This document shows positions 18,015 to 27,227 of a stretch of DNA of 27,445 nucleotides, piece after piece. The first letter of the stretch is position 1. Every line of letters begins with the position of its first letter. Position numbers and translations under genes: made by a program. The DNA is from Chrysophaeum taylorii (lineage: Eukaryota > Sar > Pelagophyceae > Pelagomonadales > Pelagomonadaceae), in assembly GCA_029834535.1 (NCBI GenBank), contig JAQMWT010000500.1:1-27445 (forward strand). Reading direction: 5' to 3'. Below the pieces are notes generated by a model. That model worked only from the letters and a program-made list of their open reading frames with translations, made no database searches and was not told the origin of the DNA.

Positions 18015-18995
18015 TCAACTAGGAGAGAACTTGTGGAAAAGCGTGAGAAACAGGAAGGTGATAAGAAAGATGAGAGCCGTAAGGCATTTGGCCGGCATTG
18101 CTCTATAATCCTGGGTGTCAGTGTGTAAGATCTCCGTAGTGGCTTGCACTGTGCGGTGCGTTGTGCTTTCCATGTTGTAATCGATGCGATCGAGGAGTGT
18201 GCCTTGATCAATAACCATAACCGCAAGTTCCTTGATTATATGTGCAACCTGGTTCACCGATGCCACTAGAGTCTCGAGATCGTGGTCCCTTCGATCAAGA
18301 ACGTTTTCGTACGCCTCCAGTCGTCGGACTTGATGATTTAGCGCAACGTGTCGGCCTTCATCAAAAATGACATTATCAGGGTCTTGTGATTGAAGCAGAT
18401 CAAGTGCTTGCTTGTCCGCACCCGAGGTGGTAAATGAGAGATTGGAGTCTAGGTGTGTAACGATCGCCGAGGTTTGAAGCGCTCCATCGCCAAGGCCGGT
18501 GAGTTTGTGAAAGCGGCGGGACAATTCATTTAAGCGCTGTGCCAGCTTTTTTCGAGCATTGGTCTTGGTACAAGCCGCTGCCACCGAGTCAGACTGTGTC
18601 GGAGAAAACGGGCCTCCCACTGACAGCAGCTGCTCAGCTTTGCGCAAATTGTGACCGATTTGTTTCGAACAACTTCTGCAGTCACGGTCGAGGAAATTCT
18701 CTTGGTAATCAAAGGTGACGAGCAACCGGCGCTTGCAGAGTGCGACCATCCGCTTGAGTCCACAGTCTATTGACTCAGCGATAGACTCCACTTCATCGAA
18801 TTTGCTCACCCATGATGGTAGCTCGATCATATTCACCGCCAAAGCTTCGACATCATCCTCGGCCAAACACCAGCCGCTGGGTTTGGCCAGGAGCCCGTCA
18901 GCAGCATGCTCCTCTGTCCAACGCTCCAGCTGGCCCAAGGCACGCTGTGCGCTTCGACAATCCCGAAATATCGCCGTCAAGTCGCGACAAGCCAT
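18015..18995 (-). CDS. STX16: Syntaxin-16/Tlg2-type Qa-SNARE
   Basis: A 326-residue, single-exon protein for membrane fusion at the trans-Golgi network and endosomes. I place the start at ATG 18995, because the first residues MACRDLTAIFRDCRSA match the N-peptide of the syntaxin-16/SYP4/Tlg2 group (M-x-x-R-x-x-T-x-x-F-R-x-R), which binds the SM protein Vps45. The longer frame upstream has no ATG. The middle (LPSWVSKFDEVESIAESID ... KRRLLVTFDYQENF ... LAQRLNELSRRFHKL) is the helical Habc region. The C-terminal SNARE helix includes VIDQGTLLDRIDYNMEST, whose Gln is the zero-layer residue and whose DQG-LLDRIDYN is diagnostic for syntaxin 16. CLTALIFLITFLFLTLFH is the tail anchor. It should pair with Vti1-, syntaxin-6- and VAMP-type partners; these are not in this window. 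Confidence 0.93.
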   Translation of the reverse strand: MACRDLTAIFRDCRSAQRALGQLERWTEEHAADGLLAKPSGWCLAEDDVEALAVNMIELPSWVSKFDEVESIAESIDCGLKRMVALCKRRLLVTFDYQENFLDRDCRSCSKQIGHNLRKAEQLLSVGGPFSPTQSDSVAAACTKTNARKKLAQRLNELSRRFHKLTGLGDGALQTSAIVTHLDSNLSFTTSGADKQALDLLQSQDPDNVIFDEGRHVALNHQVRRLEAYENVLDRRDHDLETLVASVNQVAHIIKELAVMVIDQGTLLDRIDYNMESTTHRTVQATTEILHTDTQDYRAMPAKCLTALIFLITFLFLTLFHKFSPS

Positions 18996-19554
18996 TGGAG
19001 AAGGCAACCTTGCCATAATATCCTCGATGTTAACGACGAGACTGGCAACAGACTCCACAGCGACATGAAGCCCACCCCCTAATTTGTGCGACCCCTGGGT
19101 CTGAAACTAGGCCCTAATCTGAGTCACGCAGAGTCATCGGCTTGGGCATGCTAACTCTAGCGTGTCGGCTCCCCGTATCTTTGTGTGGGTAAGTCCACGC
19201 GAGGCCACGTCAGCGACGGCACAAAATGTTCTAAATCGAACACGAACTTCGGGCCGCGAAAGCACGCGATCGGAGCAGCGCTCCCCCCGCCGGACTTTGC
19301 GTCTACGGAAACTTCACGACCTCATCTGTCGATCAGGCCAAAGTAGCCCTAAGAAGCAGGAATTTCCGCCACAGCCACCTCCACGTCGCCCTCCTATTGG
19401 AGGAAGGTGGAAGACCCATCTCCAGCGCTGCGAGGGTTGAACGACAAAGGTACTTTTGAGACGAACGATCCACCAACTGAGGTGGTGCGGGAGGGGGAAG
19501 CGAACGAGGAGGTCATGATGACCGACGATGCCTGCCCCGTGTAGCGGTAACGCC
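18996..19554. other. Upstream region of the syntaxin gene, nothing recognised
   Basis: This stretch must hold the syntaxin promoter, but no TATA box or other element stands out. A minus-frame extension of the syntaxin ORF continues to a stop at 19107-19109 without an ATG. Plus-strand frames here give low-complexity basic text and no recognisable family. Confidence 0.4.
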
Positions 19555-19826
19555 TATGGCGGCACAGAAAAACACTCCCGACCCCCAGATGACAAAGGGG
19601 GTACTCACCGACTTGCCCTAGACCTCACTGAACGAGGCCAACACGGACTCGGGGTCGGTTATGCTCGCCACGCACCTTGCTCACGCTCACCATGCCTCTC
19701 AACTTGAGGATGGAGAGTTGGTTTATGATAGCGAGATACGCCTCTCTCGAGGGTGAGGTATGACGCCACTAGGGGAGTAAGAAAAGGCGTCCCGTTGAAC
19801 GGGTATCAAGCCGTGAGGAGGGGGGT
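19555..19826 (-). repeat. LTR-like repeat, copy 2 (solo)
   Basis: Same repeat as 14721-15013 and in the same orientation, but with no gag or other element body next to it on the side expected for its orientation, so it looks like a solo copy. GCC (19552-19554) and a GCC at about 19810-19812 occur near the two ends, but the exact end points are unclear because similarity fades into GGGAGGGTA. Confidence 0.5.
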
Positions 19827-20793
19827 AGAGATAGAAAATTTGAATTAGGGTTAGTACCCCCTATTCTAGGGTTAGTTCCCTTAACTTTAGCACCTTTTGA
19901 TTTAAGAAAACGCTGTGTTATTCACACCGGCTGTCCTCGTTCTAGGAGGCAGATTCGAGGGCAGACTACCACTGCTCTCTCGCTCTGCTGAAGGGTAACT
20001 GTGGCAGTAACGCCCATCCCCCCACTTGCCTGCCTGCCACCTGACTTACCTTGATTGTTGCTCTGGTACTGCCCTTGCAATTATGGGGGGGTGTCATCTT
20101 GAAATCCTCACCTGCGCTTCCACTGAGCCCAATGTACCAGGCATTTTTATTGCTTTCTAGCTGTCTTCTTGCTATTACCCTCATTTGATTGTCCGATTTT
20201 CGTGATGGCGTGAGGTGTTTGCGCTGAGATCGGGCGTGTGGTGCTTTGACCCGCGGTTCGGGTTGGGAGAAAGGGCTGTTGAGGCCTCTGGCCCGGCCAA
20301 GAGGGGCGGGTATCTGAGAAAACCACTACAGTGGTCTCAGAAACGGGAATCGATAGTCCAACTCCGGACTATCGATCTCCTGTTTTTCGGCGGCGAGTCG
20401 GTTCGTAACGGTCGAGTGAGTGCGAAGCCGACGCATTTGTGGGTGAATATCCAGGGGATCACGGGTACCGCCGCGGGGTTCATTTTACGTGATTCGGATC
20501 GAACGGGGAGCGGAGTCACTACGACTCAACCAGGCAACACATCATTAGACCTAAAGAGGCAAATAAAGAGTAAGCCCTAACCTAGCTGGCAGACCACCTC
20601 CCTGACGGCGAGCGACAGCACCGGGAGGGCTGTCCATAGTCTTCACGCGCAAGGCAAATACTTCCGTAATTCCAGCGCACCGGTACCTGCGCGCAGTCAG
20701 GCGGCTGCCGGCAAGTGTCGTCTGACGAAAAGGAGTACAACAAGCGAGTTGTGAGCGTTCGGATTAATCTTATTGTCCGGACAAAGCGCGGTC
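19827..20793 (+). other. Region before the plus-strand gag: probable leader and LTR remnants
   Basis: No gene is visible. TTAGGGTTAG-like words occur near 19849 and 19875. An AATAAA (20562-20567), followed by AGAGTAAGCCCTAACCTAGC and then TGGCAGACCACC, would fit the end of a 5' LTR and a primer-binding site that starts with TGG. Without the 3' LTR, which lies outside the window, this cannot be confirmed. Two strong hairpins at 20314-20376 are listed separately. Confidence 0.35.
20314..20376 (+). other. Pair of adjacent perfect hairpins
   Basis: CTGAGA-aaa-CCACT-ac-AGTGG-TCTCAG (20314-20340) is followed eight bases later by ATCGATAGTCC-aactcc-GGACTATCGAT (20349-20376, 11-bp stem). They lie 420 bp upstream of gag in the LTR element. 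Possible roles are RNA packaging or dimerisation signals, or a DNA-level inverted repeat. The conserved CUGAUGA core of hammerhead ribozymes is absent. Confidence 0.6.
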
Positions 20794-22623
20794 ATGGCAG
20801 AAAGACCAATGACAGAACGACCGCAGTGGTTTCGGGACGCACAGGAGCGTCTGCAACGATTCAGTGCAGGGACTCCATTTGCGTCTATTGGAAGAACACC
20901 GTTCAGCTCGCCCTTTCAACGGCCGGAAGCCGAGGAAAGCGGCATCGGAAGAGAGGCAAGATCATCTGATAGCCTCGACAGCCCCCCAAGCGTGGTCATC
21001 CTTCCGGATCCACGCGCCGGCGAAGGGGGAGCTACGGTTGCGCCAGACGCAACTTCAAGACCGGGTGAGCCGACGTTCCCGCACGCACGACCTTACGAAC
21101 GTGCGATGAATGCTACGGAGTCATCTCGAGCGGAACCCGGATCGTCTACGGCGATGCGTGGACCAGAGGAGAGTGCACCTCCTAGGCCACCATCCGCGAA
21201 CACGAGAGCTACGGCAGATTTTCGTGTGGATACCGACCCCGAGATTCTGCAGGCCATCAACGAGCGATTCGAGATGTACCAGTCGCAGATCGAGCAAGTC
21301 ATACGTGAACTTGAGAGTACCCGCCGCGACGCGCAACAACAACGCTCAGAAGTGGAGCGGCAGCGGATCGACAACGATCGACTTCGACGAATGGTGGAGG
21401 AATCCACGCGGGTGCGTGCTCGAGAGGCACGGCCAGCCTCTCCGGATGCTACGCGTGTTACGCCCGAAGAGGGTGGCGCTGTATCGGCACTGACCGACGA
21501 TCAGCCACCGCGAAGTCAACCGGTGCCTATCCCGCAGCATCATACTGACCCCGGTTCAGCACGTCCTCGTAACGAAGAAGAGATACTTCAGATCAAGAAG
21601 GGGGCTGCTGGTATGACTCGTATCACGCTTTCGGATCTTAATGGGCAAATTACTAAGGACCGGGAGGAGGTGGACGCGTGGTGGATGCAATTGCGGCGTA
21701 TGATGGAAGGCAGAATTGACAAACCTTCGATAGCGATGAACTTGATCGGAGGCGAGTGTCAACTCGCCCCTACGGAAGCTTGTCGCAAATGGGAAGCCGA
21801 ACGGCCGCAGATGTGGAAAAAATACAAGGAAGGAACCATCACATTAAAAGAGCTGCGCCAGCATGATGAGGACTGTCTGGATGCTATGCAAGAGGCGACG
21901 AAACTTCCTTGCCCACCTCGGGCTACGGTTGAGGAGCTTGAACGTGAATGGTTCAATTTACGGCAAGGGAATTTGTCATTGAAGAAGTATATTGCGCGCT
22001 GGGTGCAGAAATTCGGCCAGTGGCGAGCAATGTCGGGTCGCGATACTGACCCTGCCGCGTTTCGGTCGCACTTCACTGCTGGGCTCAATTCTGAGCGCTT
22101 GCGGACGAGTGTCGAACTTGCCCAGGCCTCACCTCATATGAAAGCATCTACTCTGACGCTCAATGATGTCATTCAATTGACCATCCAGATCTCCAAGATT
22201 TTGGGAGCCAACCCTACTGCCAACATCGAAGAGGCGATTATGAAGGAGAAGGGAAGGGAGCGCGCTCCACGGATGAGGAGGGAGCAGCAGCAGCAGATGC
22301 AGCAGTTGCAGCCAGTACAACGGGTTGGTTATGTTACTGACTCGGGATTTGGAACCTGGCTACCACAAGGGATAGATGCCAATGCGCGTCAAGCAATTAC
22401 GACGTGCCTTAGTTGCGGCCGGCATGGTAGTTTTTACCACGACAACGGTGTGTGTCCTGTGCCGGACAATCCCAAGAGGAAGAGATGTGCTGCTCAGACG
22501 TTGACGAATGCGGGTTTTCCAGCGACGCCAGAGGGACAGGAGCAACACCGACGGGCGCTTTTAGCTGCAGCAGGACAGGCTTCAGTGACGCAGCTAGCGC
22601 CGCACGTCGTGCAACAGCCGTAG
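20794..22623 (+). CDS. Gag polyprotein of the methyltransferase-bearing retrotransposon
   Basis: 609 residues from ATG 20794 (GTCATGG context). Layout: disordered proline/serine-rich leader (residues ~1-150), coiled coil (~150-215: YQSQIEQVIRELESTRRDAQ, EVERQRIDNDRLRRMVEE), linker, then an all-helical capsid-like region (~270-480) with EEVDAWWMQLRRMMEG, EELEREWFNLRQGNLSLKKY, ARWVQKFGQW, HFTAGLNSERLR. That region resembles the Ty3/gypsy retrotransposon gag domain (W...F...L.QG..SV..Y...F..L). Near the end CLSCGRHGSFYHDNGVC gives CX2CX7HX4C, a diverged zinc knuckle for RNA binding. It ends with UAG at 22621-22623, and the same frame continues without a gap into the protease ORF. Confidence 0.82.
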   Translation: MAERPMTERPQWFRDAQERLQRFSAGTPFASIGRTPFSSPFQRPEAEESGIGREARSSDSLDSPPSVVILPDPRAGEGGATVAPDATSRPGEPTFPHARPYERAMNATESSRAEPGSSTAMRGPEESAPPRPPSANTRATADFRVDTDPEILQAINERFEMYQSQIEQVIRELESTRRDAQQQRSEVERQRIDNDRLRRMVEESTRVRAREARPASPDATRVTPEEGGAVSALTDDQPPRSQPVPIPQHHTDPGSARPRNEEEILQIKKGAAGMTRITLSDLNGQITKDREEVDAWWMQLRRMMEGRIDKPSIAMNLIGGECQLAPTEACRKWEAERPQMWKKYKEGTITLKELRQHDEDCLDAMQEATKLPCPPRATVEELEREWFNLRQGNLSLKKYIARWVQKFGQWRAMSGRDTDPAAFRSHFTAGLNSERLRTSVELAQASPHMKASTLTLNDVIQLTIQISKILGANPTANIEEAIMKEKGRERAPRMRREQQQQMQQLQPVQRVGYVTDSGFGTWLPQGIDANARQAITTCLSCGRHGSFYHDNGVCPVPDNPKRKRCAAQTLTNAGFPATPEGQEQHRRALLAAAGQASVTQLAPHVVQQP

Positions 22624-24279
22624 GTGGTCTACACAGCAGCACAGGTTCCAGGTGCAGGTCAACAGCAGTTGGTTGCAGGCTCTCAACAGCGTTTAGTTGC
22701 AGGCACTCAACAGCAGGTGGTCCGAAGGCAGCCCGCAGTGCAGCGGACCGCTCAGACCTCGGTGCGCCTGGAGGATCTGACTACGGCTCTCAACACGATG
22801 AACTTGCTTCGTCGAGCACAGCAGACGGCTCCAACGGTTAGAGGGCAACAGCCGCAGAGAGCAAACCCTAGCCAGCGCACTCATGGTGTCGCCGCTCAAT
22901 GGCTTGAAGTGCTTGGCGAAGATGAGGATGACGCTAAGCGAGCGGACTACTGCACTGTGCAGTATTCTGAGCTCATGCAAGGCAACATGTATGACGGTGA
23001 CGGTGACGAGGTTGGAGACCATGATGATAGCTTCTCTGCAGAAGGCTATTCCCCTGGTGAGCCCATGGAACCTCTTTCCTTTTTGGTCATCACTGAAGAT
23101 GCGTGGGTGGAGGAGCAGGGGCAAAGTACCGAAGTGACCGGAGTTGCACCCAGAGTTCCCTCGGAAGACGAAGATAATCTTGATGGACTGCGATATACGA
23201 TCGTTCGTGTGGGACGAGATACCTTGGTTGTTATGGATATAGTGCCTCCGAGGGACGACTGTACCGAGCGTTACGCCGCTCACCCTTCCATCTCTTCGGA
23301 TTTCGAGAGTTTCTGCCCTCAGACTGCGTTGAATACCACTAGGGATACCGACCATCGTGAAAATAAAGCCGCGAGGTACGATGGCACGAGATCCGCCTCT
23401 TTGACGTATGTGCCTGTGGCTGTCTCTTCGCTAGATGGTTCGAAAAATTCCATCATCGCTGCCGGTTTGGATGGCGTGGCTGATTCCCCCTACATCGATC
23501 ACCGCTCGTATCGCAAACTTGATCATGACGGCAAAATCATCTATCGTCAGCCACTCCCTACGATTCGTACTCTGAATGGGCCAGGAGGTTCGGGAGCTGC
23601 TATCCGAGAATGGGTCATTCTCCGGATCTCGTTGGTGCCAACGACATCCATACTGCTCATGTTCTTTGTTGGTCAAACTAATGGGCAGTTACTATTGGGA
23701 GCACGAGAATTACGACTCTGGGGTGCGATTTTGGATTATGCAACAGAGAGAGCTATTTTCCGGCGTTCTGAAGTCACCATCGGAGTTCTCAAGAATCGGA
23801 CTTCCACCTCGCCACAAGACCAGCATGGAGTTGTCCTTTACAATGGTGCATTCGATGCGACTCCGCAGGTAGTGCATATGTTCCCGACAGCTAAGCTCGC
23901 TATACAAGACGGGAATACCCAAACTTGGACGCCAGTTGGTAAACCGTGGAGTTATGACAGTCTGCTGCGCTCTATTCGTACCAGAGCGAACCACCATCAT
24001 GCTCATCGCGGTGATAAGACTGCTGAAAAAGCGGAAGACCAACTTCAATGCCCTGCAGACGAGGAAGATATAATCCCTCATTTCGCGTACGTGACGAGTA
24101 CTCGATTTCTTCTTCCGAGCCAACCGTACTTCTTGGAGATAGAGTGCGATGTGCCGCTGGAAAAGGGTCAAGTATTCCGACCTCATCGGTCACTCCTCCC
24201 AGATCACCGCCTCGTACCTGGCTCCTATTCATCGTATTGCTCCGACGAGCCCAACGAGGTTCATGTGGCCGTGGAGCAC
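22624..24279 (+). CDS. Pol N-terminal part: glutamine-rich linker and aspartic protease
   Basis: This frame continues gag after a single UAG and has no ATG of its own near its start (first codon GTG), so it would need readthrough. A glutamine-rich stretch (~1-60) and an acidic linker precede a retropepsin-like domain at about residues 265-385. AAGLDGVADSPYIDHRSYR occupies the active-site loop, where D-(T/S)-G-A is expected but D-G-V-A is found. NGQLLLGARELRLWGAILDY is the ILG-x-x-(F/L) element before a conserved (I/V)DY. The altered catalytic triplet suggests a damaged enzyme in this copy. After residue 552 (CAC at 24279) the frame is broken by a short retroposon. Confidence 0.68.
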
Positions 24280-24623
24280 TAACTAACTAACTAACTTCAG
24301 ACCTCTCCCGAGCATGGGAGCCAGGCCGGACCGACAGGAGCCAGTCCGGAATCACGGGCCTGTAGACGAGGAGCGCCGAAAGGTCGGTCGGCGGAGAGTG
24401 ACCATCAAGCTTGTCGCCATGCGACGAGGAGACCGCGATGTGACCGATAACCAACTCGTCGATAACCTTCCGTCTTCGCCCCCGGCCATACCCCTTCCCA
24501 CTGCGAACGTTCCGGCTGCCAACCGGCCCGCCCGGGAGGCGAATAGGTGCCAACCTACGCCGGGAGGGCGGATGCCCTCGCAAGGCTCAGGATTCATGAG
24601 GCACCGTCCTCCATCGTGGTCAC
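24280..24623 (-). mobile_element. Short retroposon with (TTAG)n tail inserted in pol, copy B
   Basis: Read on the minus strand the insertion starts ATGGAGGACGGTGCCTCA (24614), shares its first ~145 bp with 649-794 and ends in (TTAG)4 (24280-24295). CGTGGAGCAC (24270-24279) and CGTGGTCAC (24615-24623) look like a diverged target duplication. Removing 344 bp joins the protease frame to the methyltransferase frame (VAVEH then ISEEPIGID), which strongly supports the limits. Lack of a recognisable reverse transcriptase makes it non-autonomous. The (TTAG) tail suggests mobilisation by a LINE that uses such tails. Confidence 0.75.
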
Positions 24624-26197
24624 ATCAGTGAAGAGCCCATTGGTATCGACCCCGAAGTCCCGGTGGTCGAAGGCGAGATCATGCCGCATGAAGGATGCGT
24701 CAACATGCAGCTAGAAGCCACTGAGGACGTTTGTCATGCGACTCTCACGGCTGCTGTTGACGAGAATGAAGTCGAGGAGGATGTCTGGAGTGACAGACCT
24801 CGTCCTGAGCCACCTCTAGATGAAGAAGTGAAAAAAACACCAGAAATGGAGATGGAGGCGACCGCTAAGGAGCTGCTATCTAAGCACGCCTCCTTCGTTT
24901 GGATACCCATCACCAACACCTTTGTCGTCGTCTACATTGCTGGCGCTGGAGGATCAACGTTGGGTATCCGGCGATGCAATGAGCCATATGGCAGTTCATT
25001 TCGCATTGTCTTGGCTTTGGATGCTTGTCCCCAAGCCAGAGCCACCTTAGAGCTCAATTTTCCGAAGATTCCCTATGTTTTGCACGAGTTGGGGGAATCT
25101 CATCGTCGTACATACGACTTGGTGTTGTCGTATTTACATTCAGATTTTTGGAGGCATTCTTATTTTCACGCAAGTCCGCCGTGTATCTATGGGTCGACAG
25201 CCAATTTGCACTACAGGGAAGCACGCAAGGGCGCTACAATTACTTCTTGGGTCCTGCGTCATTTCCGCAACGCACCTTCTGTAATTGGACATGGACGCTC
25301 GAGCAGGAACCATCAGTGATCCCTTTTGTGCATCACCAATGTCATGTGCCGCGCATTGTCGATTTTTATAGTATCACACCAGAATTGCTGTGCTCGCGCA
25401 CGCGCCTACTTGCTTGCAATGCTCGCTTGGAACTGCCTTTATTATCGCGTGTACCACCGAATTTACGGGACCGTTTCGGGCCAGCGTTGGGATTTACAGG
25501 TGGTCACCCGCTCATTATAGTGAACAGTTTCTCATCTACGCGCCCGGCTATCGGCCCTGCCTTCACGGTGACGCGCAATAAGCTCCACCTAGGACCTCAT
25601 TTCTCGGACACCCGTCCACTCACGTTGCAAATGCACCAGGAAATTATGACCGTTCCTGCTACGTGGCAATGGGGTGAGAAAGTTTCAGAGACAGCAGCTA
25701 TGAAGATGCTTGGCAGTATGGTGCCACCCGCGACTATGACGCGGATCGGGCTAGCAGTGCACAATTCGTTTGGCCCTTCACTTCGAAATTTGGGTAAGTT
25801 GCGGAATGTTGCGACGACTACGATAGCCCAACCCGATCACCATATTCTACGGTTTTCACCTTTTGCTGTCGAGTCGCGCATTCCAACGCTCGACCCTGCC
25901 ACTCGAAGTGTGTCATGGATCTCGCCCGATGACCTCTACTCTCCTGCGAGTCCTGCACCATCAGCTGCTGCCACCACCACCCCGCCACCACCTTCGGTTA
26001 CATCGCCTGGGGCGGCTCAATCTTTTGCGGGGGGCACCGTCGCCACTGCAGTTATGCTGAGCAACCAAGCCAACAACCAGCCCCCCGCAACTGCTGGAGA
26101 AGAAGGCACCGCGAAGGAGCGACCTGCGTATTTTAATAAGTACGACGTTCCGTGGGCGGACGCGCCTCACGACGAACATGGTCAACCTTACCGGTGA
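24624..26197 (+). pseudogene. C5 cytosine DNA methyltransferase domain in pol (one frameshift)
   Basis: The family transfers methyl from S-adenosylmethionine to cytosine C5 in DNA. Motifs in order: I, TFVVVYIAGAGGSTLGIRR (about 24919-24975; consensus dlFaGaGG); II/III, VLALDACPQARATLELNFP (about 25010-25065); IV, FHASPPCIYGSTAN with catalytic Cys at 25182-25184. A frameshift near 25285 follows, then VI-like WTLEQEPSVIPF (E-Q for E-N); VIII, CSRTRLLACN (25391-25420); target-recognition and IX region, RPAIGPAFTVTRNKLHLG; X, RPLTLQMHQEIMTVPATWQW ... KMLGSMVPPATMTR (about 25610-25745; consensus GNaVPp). All core motifs of a complete enzyme are thus visible. A proline/alanine-rich linker follows to the TGA at 26195-26197. 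Its position between protease and reverse transcriptase is unusual for a Ty3/gypsy element. Confidence 0.85.
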
Positions 26198-26199
26198 TG
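26195..26199 (+). promoter_or_regulatory. TGATG stop-start overlap between methyltransferase and reverse transcriptase frames
   Basis: The TGA ending the methyltransferase frame overlaps an ATG (26197-26199). If one 29-bp duplicate downstream is ignored, that ATG opens the frame leading into the reverse transcriptase leader (MPPHLADQASMQVIPP). Such overlaps support termination-reinitiation in some retroelements; here this is inferred. Confidence 0.4.
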
Positions 26200-27227
26200 C
26201 CTCCTCATTTAGCGGATCAGGCGAGCATGCAGGTCATCCCTCCGATCAGGCGAGCATGCAGGTCATCCCTCCGACCGTCGCGCAGGTCGAAGATGTGATG
26301 ACTGATTTGGGTATTACTGAGCATCCTGCTTTAGATGATGACGAGAAGCTGATGATGAAGCATCCAATCTCGTATTCGAGGGCATTTTTCGATGATGTGA
26401 TGAGACCTGTCGATTCACCTGAAGTGACGCTCCGGTTCAAATAAGAGAACCCCGACTCCCGTCAAACTCTCGCCATATCGGTTGTCGAAAGAAAAGATTG
26501 AATGTTTGCGAATACAGATTGAAGAATGGACCCGATACGGAGTTATTTGTCCCGCGAATTCTCCATGGGGTTTCCCTATTTTGATGTTGCCTAAGAAAGG
26601 TGCTGAGCCTGGCATTTCCAATGCTTACAGGGCAGCTGTCGACCTACGGCGCCTTAATGCATTGCTCAAGGATGATAGCTGGCCGAGTGTGAGCATGGCA
26701 GACGCGTCGATGTTTCTCATCGACAAGATCTGTCGTTCCAGTTTGGATATTCGTTGGGGCTATCACAATTTACGATTGTCGCTAGATGCACAAGATGTGG
26801 TAACCTTCACTAGTCCTCTGGGAGCGTACAGCTACATGCGTCCACCTTTGGGAGTCAAACCAGCCGGAAGTTTGTTCTGTAACCAGTTAAACACTGACTT
26901 GTCGAAATGGCTATATCGTGATCTCGTGGCATATATCGACGATATTCGCGCCGGTCACGCGGATACAAAGAATCACTTGCAGTGCCTTGTGCAAGTTATT
27001 CCCCGTCTCGCCTTGAAAGGGTACAGCGCCAAGATCAAGAAGATCCATTTCATGCAAGAAGTCATTGAGTTTTTGGGTCATTTATCCACCCCGAACGGAC
27101 ATCTTCCATCACCGAGGTCTTTAGGAGCCATCAGACACATGCCAATTCCTGGCACTTTGTCGGATGCTGACCCTAAGAAGCAAATGCGGTCTTTCCTTGG
27201 AATGGGGCGTTTTTGCCGGCGTTATGT
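26197..27227 (+). pseudogene. Ty3/gypsy reverse transcriptase (frameshifted)
   Basis: The leader (HPALDDDEKLMMKHPISYSR ... SPEVTLRFK) ends at TAA 26442-26444. Polymerase sequence resumes one frame over at about 26446 (TPVKLSPYRLSKEKIE). Motifs: SPWGFPILMLPKKG; AAVDLRRLNALL; motif A SSLDIRWGYHNLRL with catalytic Asp; motif B SYMRPPLGVKPAGSLFCNQL; motif C LVAYIDDIRAG with the Asp pair at about 26938-26943; then KKIHFMQEVIEFLGHLSTPNG and QMRSFLGMGRFCRRYV. YIDDI and FLGH place it in Ty3/gypsy and not copia or BEL. The frame shifts again near 27227. The polymerase core itself is intact in one frame from 26446 to 27227. Confidence 0.85.
26215..26272 (+). repeat. 29-bp perfect tandem duplication in pol
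   Basis: The unit GATCAGGCGAGCATGCAGGT plus CATCCCTCC occurs at 26215-26243 and 26244-26272 with no differences. Since 29 is not a multiple of three, the duplication shifts the frame at the start of the reverse transcriptase ORF. The perfect identity suggests it is recent. Confidence 0.92.

Noticed and set aside
19846..19886. TTAGGGTTAG-like words resembling telomere repeats
   Set aside because: Only two short, interrupted occurrences; not an array, so no interstitial telomere is claimed.
20314..20376. Self-cleaving hammerhead ribozyme in the leader hairpins
   Set aside because: The conserved CUGAUGA core is missing; only stems and one GAAAC are present.
20215..20580. 121-codon plus frame before gag
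   Set aside because: It crosses both hairpins and the AATAAA, and has no recognisable domain; more likely leader or LTR.
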